Source: Pararhodobacter sp.
GTDB lineage: Bacteria > Pseudomonadota > Alphaproteobacteria > Rhodobacterales > Rhodobacteraceae
Assembly (NCBI GenBank): GCA_020832545.1
Contig: JAFIEK010000003.1
Coordinates: 62,001 to 126,000, forward strand
Reading direction: 5' to 3'
DNA: 64,000 nucleotides
Under the pieces are notes generated by a model. It made no database searches, was not told the origin of the DNA, and worked only from the letters and a program-made list of their open reading frames with translations. The translations under genes and the position numbers were made by a program. Position 1 is the first letter of the stretch. Each line of letters opens with the position of its first letter. Below are positions 17,498 through 25,365 of this stretch, in pieces.

Positions 17498-19585
17498 TCA
17501 GCTCTTTGTGTTGTGGCCCTGGCTTGTCGCGCGCAAGGCTGCCCGAACCTTGCGGAACTTGCGCGGCAGGCGGTCCACAGCGCGTTTGCCGTCATTGTCG
17601 CGCAGCGTGCTGTCCGCGCCGCGCGCCAGCAAAAGCTCTATATCGGCGAGAAAGTCCAGCTCTAGCCGAACAACCGCAAGGTGCAGAACTGTCTGGCCCT
17701 GCGCATCTCGGTCGTTGATGTCGATACCCAGCGCCAGAAGGTGATCCAGAAACGCGACCTCATCTGGCCAGCTGGCGCGCGGTGGCGACCCCCGCCTGCG
17801 CAGAAGATTGTGCAACAAAGTATCGCCATTGGGGAGTGGCGCCAAAGGGTCAAAGCCATAGGGCTCGAACAGGGCAAAGGTCTCGCTGTTCAGGCAATAG
17901 GCCTGGGTCGGAAAACCTGCACCATCCGCCTTGCGCGGATCTGCGCCAAGATCGAGCAACACATGAGCTTTGGCAACATGTCCTAAAGAAAGCGCATCTT
18001 GAACAGGAGTGCGGGGAATCGGTTCTGTGTCGGTCGGCTCTGCCAGATCATTCACGTCGGCCCCGTGTTCGACCAGTATGCGCAACTTTTCGGGGTCACG
18101 GGCATAATGCAGTGGTGTCCAGCCCGTTACGGCGCGATGGATTGCGCGCGCGCCGTGGCGCAACAGCACCTTCGCTGCACCTGCATCGCAGACGTAAAGC
18201 GCGGTGGCCCCATGGTCCCCAAGGGCATTTGGATCTGCACCGGCTGTCAAGAGCGCGTCCAGCATCCGCAGATATGTCGGGTGATCGACATGCCTGGCAA
18301 ACAGGGTCTCGGCAATGGCCCGGAAGCGCGGGTCCCCTTGCTCCACGACTGCAAGCGCTGCGTGGTAACGTTTTTGCAGCGTTTCGTCACCAATCTGCTC
18401 CGCATGGGCCAACTGGGTCAAAAGGCGTGCCCGTTCAGCCTGTTGCTGTTGCCGAAGATAAGTTTCCAGAGTGTATTTTGCGTATGTGCCGCGTTTTTGA
18501 ACGAGATCATATAACGGATCATGGCGCTGCCCCTGCCAGCGACTGACGCGCGCGCCGCGGGCGATCAGCCACTCCATCATCTCGGCACTGCCTTCGGACG
18601 CGGCCACATTGAGAGGAAGATGCCGGGTGTCGAGCGTTGCCCCAGCTTGCAAGAGCCTGTCCACAAGCGCCACATCGTCATGGCGCACCGCATAGCTGAT
18701 GGCGGTGAAGAACTCATCGCCCCCCAGCATGTTTTTCATGCGGAAATCAACGGAATACACGCAATCGGGCTGCGCCCCATCAGCCAGCGCGGCAATGACG
18801 CCGTCAGTGCAATGCGCCCGCGCCGCATCAAGCAGCGCGCGATCCGCCGCTGTGCTTTCGACAACAACCGGCGGCGGCTTGTCTCGATGCGCCCGCGCCG
18901 GGTCAGACTTCAGCCATGCCAGCCAGCGCGCGGCACCGGGCCCCTCGGCGCTGAGCGTGAACTTGCCCTCACCCTCATCTGCGCCGAAAAGCATCATCGA
19001 ATGCCACTCGCTTCCGGCATGTCCCAGCTTCGACATTACTGTGATGAAGGATATGAAATCCGGCGCAAGTGCGCGGCCATGCAGTATTTCGAGGTTATAC
19101 GAAAAATAGCGCACAGGCTGGCATGTGGGGTCAGGGTCTGACATGTCGATTGTCAGCATGTCGCCATTTGCCAGCACGCAGAATGCAAATTGGTTGTCCC
19201 ACATCTGCGGCGTGTTCGGTACCTCCGAGAGGTCCTGATGCGAAAGCACATCTTTCCAGCCCAGAAAACTGGGGAGGGCATGATCTGCAACATGGGTGAT
19301 GTCCCAGACTGAGTCATGATGGGTGCTCATGTTCGGCAGGCCATCATTCTCGATCGGCATCAGATGCGACGGCACCGACCAGCCAAAAGACACGCGGGCG
19401 GAAAGGCCGAATACCTGCCGCAGTTGCTCTGGCAAGGTCATGCCATACCCGGCTTCGATCCGGGCGATCTCGGCCTTTGTTGCAGGAGGGGCAATTGCCA
19501 ATGGTGCAACGTCCCAGCCTCGTCGTTGGGCAACGCCCTCCATCCAGCGCCAGTTCTGTTGCCAGTTCTTCCAATGATCCTGCAC
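17498..19585 (-). CDS. SMI1/KNR4-domain protein with C-terminal ankyrin repeats
   Basis: This 695-residue protein has an N-terminal SMI1/KNR4 (SUKH) domain at about residues 25-165, recognisable by 'ATKAEIARIEAGYGMTLPEQL' in parts, then 'FLGWKDVLS' and the acidic/aromatic core 'FAFCVLANGDMLTIDM'. From about 265 to 690 it carries around eight ankyrin-like repeats ('LLTAGADPNALGDHGATALY', 'LVEHGADVNDLAE', 'LLARGADSTLRDNDGKRA'). SUKH domains are common immunity proteins against secreted polymorphic toxins, and ankyrin proteins also serve as immunity partners. No toxin gene is seen beside it, so that role is a hypothesis. No signal peptide; cytoplasmic. Confidence 0.82.
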   Translation of the reverse strand: MQDHWKNWQQNWRWMEGVAQRRGWDVAPLAIAPPATKAEIARIEAGYGMTLPEQLRQVFGLSARVSFGWSVPSHLMPIENDGLPNMSTHHDSVWDITHVADHALPSFLGWKDVLSHQDLSEVPNTPQMWDNQFAFCVLANGDMLTIDMSDPDPTCQPVRYFSYNLEILHGRALAPDFISFITVMSKLGHAGSEWHSMMLFGADEGEGKFTLSAEGPGAARWLAWLKSDPARAHRDKPPPVVVESTAADRALLDAARAHCTDGVIAALADGAQPDCVYSVDFRMKNMLGGDEFFTAISYAVRHDDVALVDRLLQAGATLDTRHLPLNVAASEGSAEMMEWLIARGARVSRWQGQRHDPLYDLVQKRGTYAKYTLETYLRQQQQAERARLLTQLAHAEQIGDETLQKRYHAALAVVEQGDPRFRAIAETLFARHVDHPTYLRMLDALLTAGADPNALGDHGATALYVCDAGAAKVLLRHGARAIHRAVTGWTPLHYARDPEKLRILVEHGADVNDLAEPTDTEPIPRTPVQDALSLGHVAKAHVLLDLGADPRKADGAGFPTQAYCLNSETFALFEPYGFDPLAPLPNGDTLLHNLLRRRGSPPRASWPDEVAFLDHLLALGIDINDRDAQGQTVLHLAVVRLELDFLADIELLLARGADSTLRDNDGKRAVDRLPRKFRKVRAALRATSQGHNTKS

Positions 19586-19720
19586 GTCTACCTAACTTCT
19601 CCTGCGCGTCTCAAACGCGCAGCAAACGTGTCTTGATGAAACGGAAGCAGGCTAACGGAAGTCAGACTCAAGCTCCACAACCAAGTGGTCGTTTGCAAAG
19701 CCGTTCTTTGTTCAGGTCCT

Positions 19721-19855
19721 GATGCGACGCAATTTGCCGCACTTGGCTTCCAACGTCATGCCGCAGCACGGAACTGGTGACCGGGCGATCATCCAGCCGT
19801 GCGGCTTTAGCTGTTCATCTACGGCTGTCTGAACCGGGTCCTCTTCAGCCGCCGA
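19721..19855 (+). pseudogene. Fragment of an IS1182-type transposase
   Basis: In one frame this stretch reads 'ALGFQRHAAA', then a stop, then 'PGDHPAVRL', another stop, and 'LFIYGCLNRVLFSRRS'. That follows the N-terminal conserved block of IS1182/IS5-like transposases (roughly 'PGYHPAVLLKLFIYGYLNRVLSSRRLE', quoted from memory in family form), with two in-frame stops. Only about 45 codons remain and no inverted terminal repeats were found. It is an inactive relic between the SMI1-ankyrin and GIY-YIG genes; the remaining bases of 19586-19855 show nothing else. Confidence 0.55.
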
Positions 19856-20134
19856 TCAAAAGCGCCCCTGTGCGACCTGCGCAAGGCGTCGTCGCAGCGC
19901 GCGATCCCGTTTGAGATGCCATTCGCGGCGCATGGCCTCGATACGTGTCGGCAAGCGTTCGGCATAGATCAGGCACCAGACCCTGCCGCGTGTCGATTTC
20001 GCGCCGAGGCCGGAATTATGCTCGGCCAGCCGGCGGTCAAGATCAAGGGTCCAACCGACATAGGTGCGATAGCCAGATGCGCTGTCGCTGCCGAGCACGT
20101 AGACGAAACCGGGGCTGCCATCATTTGCGTCCAT
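19856..20134 (-). CDS. GIY-YIG nuclease-family small protein
   Basis: Started at 20134 the product has 92 residues. It has the GIY-YIG pattern 'FVYVLGSDSASGYRTYVGWT' followed by 'DLDRRLAEHNSG', 'GRVWCLIYAERLPTRIEAMRREWHLKR' in pieces, as in the short UPF0213/YhbQ-type proteins. These resemble nuclease catalytic domains without a DNA-recognition domain and may act on DNA repair intermediates or RNA. Here 'VYV...YVG' replaces canonical GIY-YIG, as is usual in this subgroup. An upstream 21-codon extension has no better start. 20135-20405 upstream holds only a short hydrophobic minus-strand frame of about 37 residues without a start, possibly another remnant. Confidence 0.82.
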   Translation of the reverse strand: MDANDGSPGFVYVLGSDSASGYRTYVGWTLDLDRRLAEHNSGLGAKSTRGRVWCLIYAERLPTRIEAMRREWHLKRDRALRRRLAQVAQGRF

Positions 20135-20405
20135 GAACGGCCAGGTTTCCTTTGCTGCAAGGTCTGAACAGTATCGGAACTGCCCGCGCCTGTGCAATCT
20201 CTGGCGAGGACGCCAGAACAGTGGATTGCGGCGCCGTCAGGCAAAGGCGATCCACAGGGCACCGGCGGCTACGATCACCGGCATATCCCGGACAAGAAGC
20301 GCGCTGGCGACATCTCGCAACGGATATGGGCACCACAACACAATCGACGGGTTAGCTTTCGGTTTCAAGCAGTTCGGGCCGCGTCACGTCGACCTCACGG
20401 GCGTC

Positions 20406-21794
20406 TCATGCTGACCTGCGCGCAAGCGGGTGGTCGGACCTGGGCAGACCCAGGACTTGCCTGATCTGTCCTTTCGCGATCTTCAGCTTGTTCCCCAGAT
20501 CTACCCGCGCCGCCTTGCCTCCGCTGATTTCATTGACATACGCAAGGGCTGCTGCCTCATCTTGCAACTGCGTGGTCAACAAGTTGGGATCATCAAAATT
20601 GTTGCAAAACGCGTTGGCGATTGACTGCTGTACCGACGCGGTTTCGGCCTTGCCGTCGCTGCCATACTGCGCGATCAGCACCCGCTGTGCGGCGGGGGTG
20701 ATCTTTTCCAAGAGCAGGTTGTTGAAGGCGTTGGTCGCCTTGCCGATCCGCTCGAAGTACGTGTCGAACGTGGCGGTCATCCAGTCTTCGCCGAAATCGC
20801 CTTTGGGGTTGGCTTTCACGGCCTCCAGCAGCACACGGATCTGGCGGTAGCAGTTGTTCGCCCCCTGCCCGCCGATCGGGTCCATGGTGTTGGCCGTGTC
20901 CCCAAGCGCCATCACCTTCGCACCTGACGGCAGGGTACCAACCGGCTTTTTCACACAAGGCCGAACGCTGCCCCGCAGCCAGCCCTTCTCGTCGGCCAGT
21001 TCGGCATCCTTGATCCAGTCATAGTCCCAAGGGATATGCTGTTTGAACAGCTCCTTGACCCGCGCCAGCACCTTTTCGCCGGTGTCACAATCGCCGAACT
21101 TGTCGAACGCGCCGCCGGGCCGGGCCTCGAACAGCGCGTTCCAGCACTGATAGCCATCCTTGTGCCAGTATGGGATCGAGAATTGTTCGCCCTCGGTGGC
21201 GAAGAAGTTGAACTTGATACCATGCACGAAGGGAATGCCGTCCTGACGGCGGTCCATGCGCACGTTGCGAAACACGAACATCGTCAGGTTTCGCTGTGCT
21301 TTGTCATAGACGCTGCGGTCCTCGTCCACCTCGAACAACTGCCCGATTGCGGCTTTGCCTGCGGCCACCAGTGTCAGATCGGCCTCGGCGGCGATTTCCT
21401 CCAGTTGCGGGATGTCGACATTGCCGATGATCACCTTGCCGCCCAGTGCCTCAAAGTCATGAGTCCAGCGGTGGGACTGGGCGCGCACGTCGATGGCCAG
21501 CGCCATCCGGTCAAAGCGACCCATCAGGTCGATCAGTTGCCTTCCAAGTTTGGGGCTGAAGGTCAGGTGGATACCGTGGATCGGGGTCGAATCTTCCCAG
21601 TGGTTCACGCCCAACTCGCGCTCCAGATCCAGCGACGAGGCAAAGCGACAGGCGGTGCCGGTGGGCGGAACCTTCGTCAGCCAGTCCTCGGCGCTGAGTG
21701 CCGAATAGATGGTAACGTCGTGCCCCTGCTGGCGCAGACCGATGCCAGCGATCAGACCAGTCACGCCCGATCCGATGATCGCGATCTTGCTCAT
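20406..21794 (-). CDS. StyA-like FAD-dependent monooxygenase
   Basis: The 462-residue product starts at 21794 after AGGGAG. The N-terminal dinucleotide-binding loop 'IAIIGSGVTGLIAGIGLRQQG' (given in part) is at residues 4-20. A later FAD motif 'VMALGDTANTMDPIGGQGANN' (in part) lies near 325. The spacing and the substrate-domain segments 'IHLTFSPKLGRQLIDLMG' match the styrene monooxygenase StyA/indole oxygenase group rather than ordinary PHBH enzymes. Those enzymes use FADH2 made by a separate reductase; no StyB neighbour exists, the nearest flavin reductase being 12 kb away. It lies downstream of an AraC gene with a shared promoter motif. An epoxidation or hydroxylation is expected. Confidence 0.8.
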   Translation of the reverse strand: MSKIAIIGSGVTGLIAGIGLRQQGHDVTIYSALSAEDWLTKVPPTGTACRFASSLDLERELGVNHWEDSTPIHGIHLTFSPKLGRQLIDLMGRFDRMALAIDVRAQSHRWTHDFEALGGKVIIGNVDIPQLEEIAAEADLTLVAAGKAAIGQLFEVDEDRSVYDKAQRNLTMFVFRNVRMDRRQDGIPFVHGIKFNFFATEGEQFSIPYWHKDGYQCWNALFEARPGGAFDKFGDCDTGEKVLARVKELFKQHIPWDYDWIKDAELADEKGWLRGSVRPCVKKPVGTLPSGAKVMALGDTANTMDPIGGQGANNCYRQIRVLLEAVKANPKGDFGEDWMTATFDTYFERIGKATNAFNNLLLEKITPAAQRVLIAQYGSDGKAETASVQQSIANAFCNNFDDPNLLTTQLQDEAAALAYVNEISGGKAARVDLGNKLKIAKGQIRQVLGLPRSDHPLARRSA

Positions 21795-21899
21795 GTGTCG
21801 TCTCCCTGTCGTGCGGCCCGTGTCGGTGCCAGTGCGACAATCGCGATGACACGCCGACCGCTTCATTCAGGAGACTTTTGCCCGGACTGCCCCCCCGAT

Positions 21900-21930
21900 C
21901 TATCCGCATCGTGGCCAGGCTATCCGTATA
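21900..21930. promoter_or_regulatory. Direct-repeat candidate AraC site upstream of the StyA-like gene
   Basis: CTATCCGCATCGTG at 21900-21913 is followed 20 bases later by CTATCCGTATA at 21920-21930, a spacing of two helical turns. The same CTATCCG-ATCGTG element recurs at 23138 ahead of the divergent SDR gene. It sits about 105-135 bases upstream of the StyA-like start codon, between it and the AraC gene. Confidence 0.55.
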
Positions 21931-21972
21931 CTGCGCGAACCGCGCGCTGTGACCCGCGACGCGGGGGGGCCA

Positions 21973-22947
21973 TCAGGTGCTCCGGCGTCGCCCGCGCCGC
22001 AATGTCTGCGATGGGGCCTCGCCAAAGGCTTCGCCATAATCGGCAGCGAACCGGCCCAGATGCTGGAACCCCCAGCGCAGGGCCACATGAGTGACAGCTG
22101 TTCCGGGTTCGGGGTTCTCCAGCGCCGCGCGCGCCTTGATGAGGCGCTGCTGGCGGATAAAACGCATGGGCGTCATGCCGCGAAACTGCCGGAAGCCCTG
22201 AAACAACGACCGCGACGAGCCGCCGGACACGGCAATCAGATCAGAGATCGAGATCGGCTGGTCCAGATGCGCGCGGATGTATTCCTCGGCCCGGTGTACA
22301 CTCGCCGGACAGGCCGTGGACACCCGGCCCGCTGCGATCGGCCCGGCGTAATCGCTGGGCTGCATGACCAGCAGCGAATAGAGAAATGCCTCTTCTGCAC
22401 TGGCGGAAATCAGTTCATGCCCCGCCGCCTTTGCGGTCCGCGCCAGACTGGCCAACACGCCCATGGCATGACGCAATGCACCATACTGGGGGCTGGACCA
22501 GTCCATATGCATCTGAAAATCGGGCGCGCGGCTGATCTCGCTGCCCAGATGGGTTTCCAGACAACGCAACAGTTTGCGCCGGTCAATGCGCACGATCAGT
22601 TGGCGGGCGTTGTCTGACCAGCGGGTGCGGAACTGGCGCTCGGCCGGGATGAGTACCGCCGCACCGGGGCCGACATCAACCTGCTCCTTGCCGCTGACCA
22701 CGCTGACTTGGCCATCAATCGGAACGACCATCAGGTAATAGTGGCGCAGCTGATCCGGCAAGATCGTCACCTCGCGCCCATAATCGAAATAGCACAGCGA
22801 CAGCGCGTCAAAGCCGCGATGACTGACGGTCACGGGGCGAAAGTTTCGCCGTGAAGGGGCGTTCAGGCGATGATCGACAAAGATGCGCGACACCTGCGCG
22901 CGCGCCTCGTCCAGATCGCCCGCGTCCACCAGCAGGTTGCGGGCCAC
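21973..22947 (-). CDS. AraC-family transcription regulator
   Basis: The 324-residue protein starts with GTG at 22947; a stop lies 18 codons upstream and no ATG intervenes. The sensor domain (about 1-210) resembles the AraC-binding-like domain of XylS-type regulators ('VTVSHRGFDALSLCYFDYG', 'PIDGQVSV', 'LIPAERQFRTRW'). The C-terminal double helix-turn-helix (about 220-318) has 'ISISDLIAVSGGSSRSLFQGFRQFRG' in pieces and 'VALRWGFQHLGRFAADYGEAFGE' in pieces. It stands between the StyA-like gene and the divergent SDR, both preceded by the same repeat, so it probably regulates both. Confidence 0.9.
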   Translation of the reverse strand: MARNLLVDAGDLDEARAQVSRIFVDHRLNAPSRRNFRPVTVSHRGFDALSLCYFDYGREVTILPDQLRHYYLMVVPIDGQVSVVSGKEQVDVGPGAAVLIPAERQFRTRWSDNARQLIVRIDRRKLLRCLETHLGSEISRAPDFQMHMDWSSPQYGALRHAMGVLASLARTAKAAGHELISASAEEAFLYSLLVMQPSDYAGPIAAGRVSTACPASVHRAEEYIRAHLDQPISISDLIAVSGGSSRSLFQGFRQFRGMTPMRFIRQQRLIKARAALENPEPGTAVTHVALRWGFQHLGRFAADYGEAFGEAPSQTLRRGRRRST

Positions 22948-23273
22948 GAGATCGCAGCCGGGTGTGATCGCTTTGGGATCAAGTCGCGCTTCCAGAATGT
23001 GTCACCCCCGGTCTGTGGCAGTGCACCAGCGAGCAAGACGCCCCATTTTTCAGGGCAGTCTCAAACGATACAGTGTTCAGGATACATTTCAAGCACGAAG
23101 TAACTTGCCCCGTTTTCGTCTTGTCGTGCCCGGCAGACTATCCGGATCGTGTCGCGAAGTGTCCGGATAGCGCGGCAAAGCGCGCAACAGGTACACCGGC
23201 GACGGTGCAACGGCTAGCCGCGCGGGATCGAACGCGCCAGACTGCGGTCAAACATCCGCAGGAGGGACTTCAC
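22948..23273. promoter_or_regulatory. AraC/SDR divergent intergenic region
   Basis: These 326 bases between the regulator and the SDR hold no gene. They contain the CTATCCGGA repeat element at 23138-23170 (annotated separately) and a GGAGGGA ribosome site just before the SDR start. No clear -35/-10 pair could be picked by eye. Confidence 0.5.
23138..23170. promoter_or_regulatory. Candidate AraC operator upstream of the SDR gene
   Basis: CTATCCGGA at 23138-23146 and TCCGGATAG at 23162-23170 form a perfect inverted repeat. TATCCGGAT (23139-23147) and TGTCCGGAT (23160-23168) are also direct repeats 21 bases apart. The stretch CTATCCGGATCGTG matches the site at 21900 in 13 of 14 positions. A shared site in front of both flanking genes points to regulation by the AraC protein between them. 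Confidence 0.6.
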
Positions 23274-24062
23274 ATGACAGATTTCACCAACAAGGTTGCC
23301 ATCGTTACCGGCGCATCCACGCTGATCGGCGCGGGCGTCGTGCGTGCCTTTGCCGGGGCCGGGGCCCGCGTGGTCATGGCCGATATCAATGAGGCCGATG
23401 GCAAGAAGGTCGCAAGTGAGCTCGGTGATGGCGTGGCGTTTCGATTTACCGATGTCACCAAGGACGACGACATCGACGCCTGCATCGCCTTCGCGGAAAA
23501 GCAGTTCGGCGGTGTGGACTACCACGTGAACCTCGCCAGCACCTACCTGGACAACGGTATTCATACCTCGCGGGAAGACTGGCTGACCTCGCTCAATGTC
23601 AATCTGGTCAGTGCGATGGTGTTTGCGGACAAAGTCGCGCCGGTGATCGCAAAGCGCGGCGGCGGTGCGATCGTCAATTTTGCGAGCATTGCCGGCAAGG
23701 TCGCGCAGCCAGGCCGGATGACCTATTCCGCCGCAAAGGCCGCAATGTTGCAGGTTACACGGAACGCGGCGATGCAGCTGCGTCCGCGGAACATCCGCGT
23801 CAATTCGGTATCGCCGGGCTGGACGTGGTCAAACATTATGGTGCAACTGACTGAAAACAAACGTGAGAAGGCCGACAGCGTCGCCAAGCCGTTTCATATC
23901 ATTGAACGCACAGGCGACCCTGCTGAAGTCGCTGCGGCGGTGCTTTTCTTGTGCTCGGATCAAGCCAGCTTCATCACCGGAACGGATATCGCTGTCGATG
24001 GCGGATACACCGCGATCGGGCCGGAAGGGATGGTGGATGCGGTGGCCATGCTTGCAGAGTGA
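23274..24062 (+). CDS. Short-chain dehydrogenase/reductase
   Basis: The 262-residue product starts after GGAGGGACTTCAC. It has the SDR cofactor loop 'TGASTLIGAG' near residue 12, an acidic 'MADINEAD' after strand 2 that favours NAD(H), the catalytic serine in 'VNFASIAG' and 'YSAAK' as the YXXXK pair near residue 150. The motif after strand 4, normally NNAG, reads 'NLAST', an unusual change. It is divergent from the AraC and StyA-like genes and shares their promoter repeat, so it may oxidise the alcohol or diol product of that pathway. The substrate is unknown. Confidence 0.9.
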   Translation: MTDFTNKVAIVTGASTLIGAGVVRAFAGAGARVVMADINEADGKKVASELGDGVAFRFTDVTKDDDIDACIAFAEKQFGGVDYHVNLASTYLDNGIHTSREDWLTSLNVNLVSAMVFADKVAPVIAKRGGGAIVNFASIAGKVAQPGRMTYSAAKAAMLQVTRNAAMQLRPRNIRVNSVSPGWTWSNIMVQLTENKREKADSVAKPFHIIERTGDPAEVAAAVLFLCSDQASFITGTDIAVDGGYTAIGPEGMVDAVAMLAE

Positions 24063-24114
24063 CCAGCAAGCTTGTGGTGTTCGTTCACCCAGGCCACGGC
24101 GCTGCCCGCAATGC

Positions 24115-25353
24115 TCAGAGCGTGATCAACCCGCGTGCCAGGCGGTTCATCGACACCGGGCCGCCCTCGGTAATCTCGATCTGGTCCTCGATGATGAAAC
24201 CGCCAAGCCCGGTGATATACCAGGGACACTCGAATGCCAGCACCATGCCCGGGGTGACGCAGATATCAGCGTCGGCAGAGATGAAGGGCCATTCCTCGCT
24301 GCCCGGGCCTGTGCCCAGACCATGACCGAAATGGCCGCGCGCATAGCCGGTAAAGCCACGCGCGCGGATGGCTTCGGTGGTGGTGCGATGAACCTCGGCC
24401 AGTGGCGTTCCCGGGATCAGCCGGGCGAAACCGGCCTCGAACCCGGCCATCAGGGCTGCATGGATTTCGGCTACTGCACGCGGCGGCTGGCCGAGAGAAA
24501 AGGTGCGACCGGTGTCCGAGGTATAGCCCTCGATCAGGCAGCCAACATCGACCTTGATCAGATCGCCGGGTCGCGCGCGGGCGTCACCGCCCCAGGGGTC
24601 AGCCCCGACCGAGATATACTCCCAGCTTCCCGTCAGCGCCATGTCACCCGCCGCCGCACCAATCGCCGCCTGCCACGCCCCAGCCAGTTCGCTGCGCGAT
24701 ACATCAGGCGCAATGGCATCGCGCACAGAAGCAATACCATGCTCAGCCAACCCCACGGCTTGCCGCAGAAACCCGATCTCGGCGGGGGATTTGATGGCGC
24801 GCAACTCGCGCGCGATCCGCGTGCCATCAACCAACGTTGCCGGGGCCAGACCGGCCTGTAGCGCGGCCCAGTCGCTGGCGGCAACGGCTGACATTTCCAC
24901 GCCGATCCGGGCATTCTGCAAACCGCGCTCAGCCAGTGCATCGCGCAGATGCTGCCAGGTGATACCCGCATCAAAGGTCGTTGGGCGACGGAAATCACCT
25001 CCCCGCCCCTCGGCCTGCCAGAGCGCGTGCATCTGCGCCACAGCATCGCCCTGCGCATCGAGATCAGAGGCCGCGCCCGCCTCGACCCAGATGGGGCTGA
25101 TGCGCAGATCGGTGATGTGGCTGGCCTGTCGAAAGGCCGGGGCGAACAGATCGCTGGCGACTGCCACCTCGTTTATGCCGGCATCCGCGGGGACCAACAC
25201 CGCCACCGCCCCCGCCCGCCGCCACATCGTTGCCACGCCGGGGGGCGCGCCGGTCGCATGGCGAAAGGCCTCGGGCGAGAGCAGAAGCAGCGCCTCCAGC
25301 CCAGCCGCCTGCATCAGGTTCTCAGCGAGTTTGCGGTCAAGATGGGCTGTCAT
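24115..25353 (-). CDS. M24-family (Xaa-Pro aminopeptidase/creatinase-fold) hydrolase
   Basis: The 412-residue product has an N-terminal creatinase-like domain (1-170) and a C-terminal pita-bread catalytic domain. The five metal ligands are recognisable: two aspartates in 'KVDVGCLIEGYTSDTGRTF' (in part), a histidine in 'ARGHFGHGLG', and glutamates in 'LAFECPWYI' and 'FIIEDQIE'. The family contains Xaa-Pro peptidases, creatinase and ectoine hydrolase. Being first downstream of, and same-strand with, a TRAP transporter (13 bases), it likely cleaves an imported amide or dipeptide-like compound. A GGAGGAG site precedes the ATG. Confidence 0.88.
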   Translation of the reverse strand: MTAHLDRKLAENLMQAAGLEALLLLSPEAFRHATGAPPGVATMWRRAGAVAVLVPADAGINEVAVASDLFAPAFRQASHITDLRISPIWVEAGAASDLDAQGDAVAQMHALWQAEGRGGDFRRPTTFDAGITWQHLRDALAERGLQNARIGVEMSAVAASDWAALQAGLAPATLVDGTRIARELRAIKSPAEIGFLRQAVGLAEHGIASVRDAIAPDVSRSELAGAWQAAIGAAAGDMALTGSWEYISVGADPWGGDARARPGDLIKVDVGCLIEGYTSDTGRTFSLGQPPRAVAEIHAALMAGFEAGFARLIPGTPLAEVHRTTTEAIRARGFTGYARGHFGHGLGTGPGSEEWPFISADADICVTPGMVLAFECPWYITGLGGFIIEDQIEITEGGPVSMNRLARGLITL

Positions 25354-25365
25354 GGCTCCTCCGGT

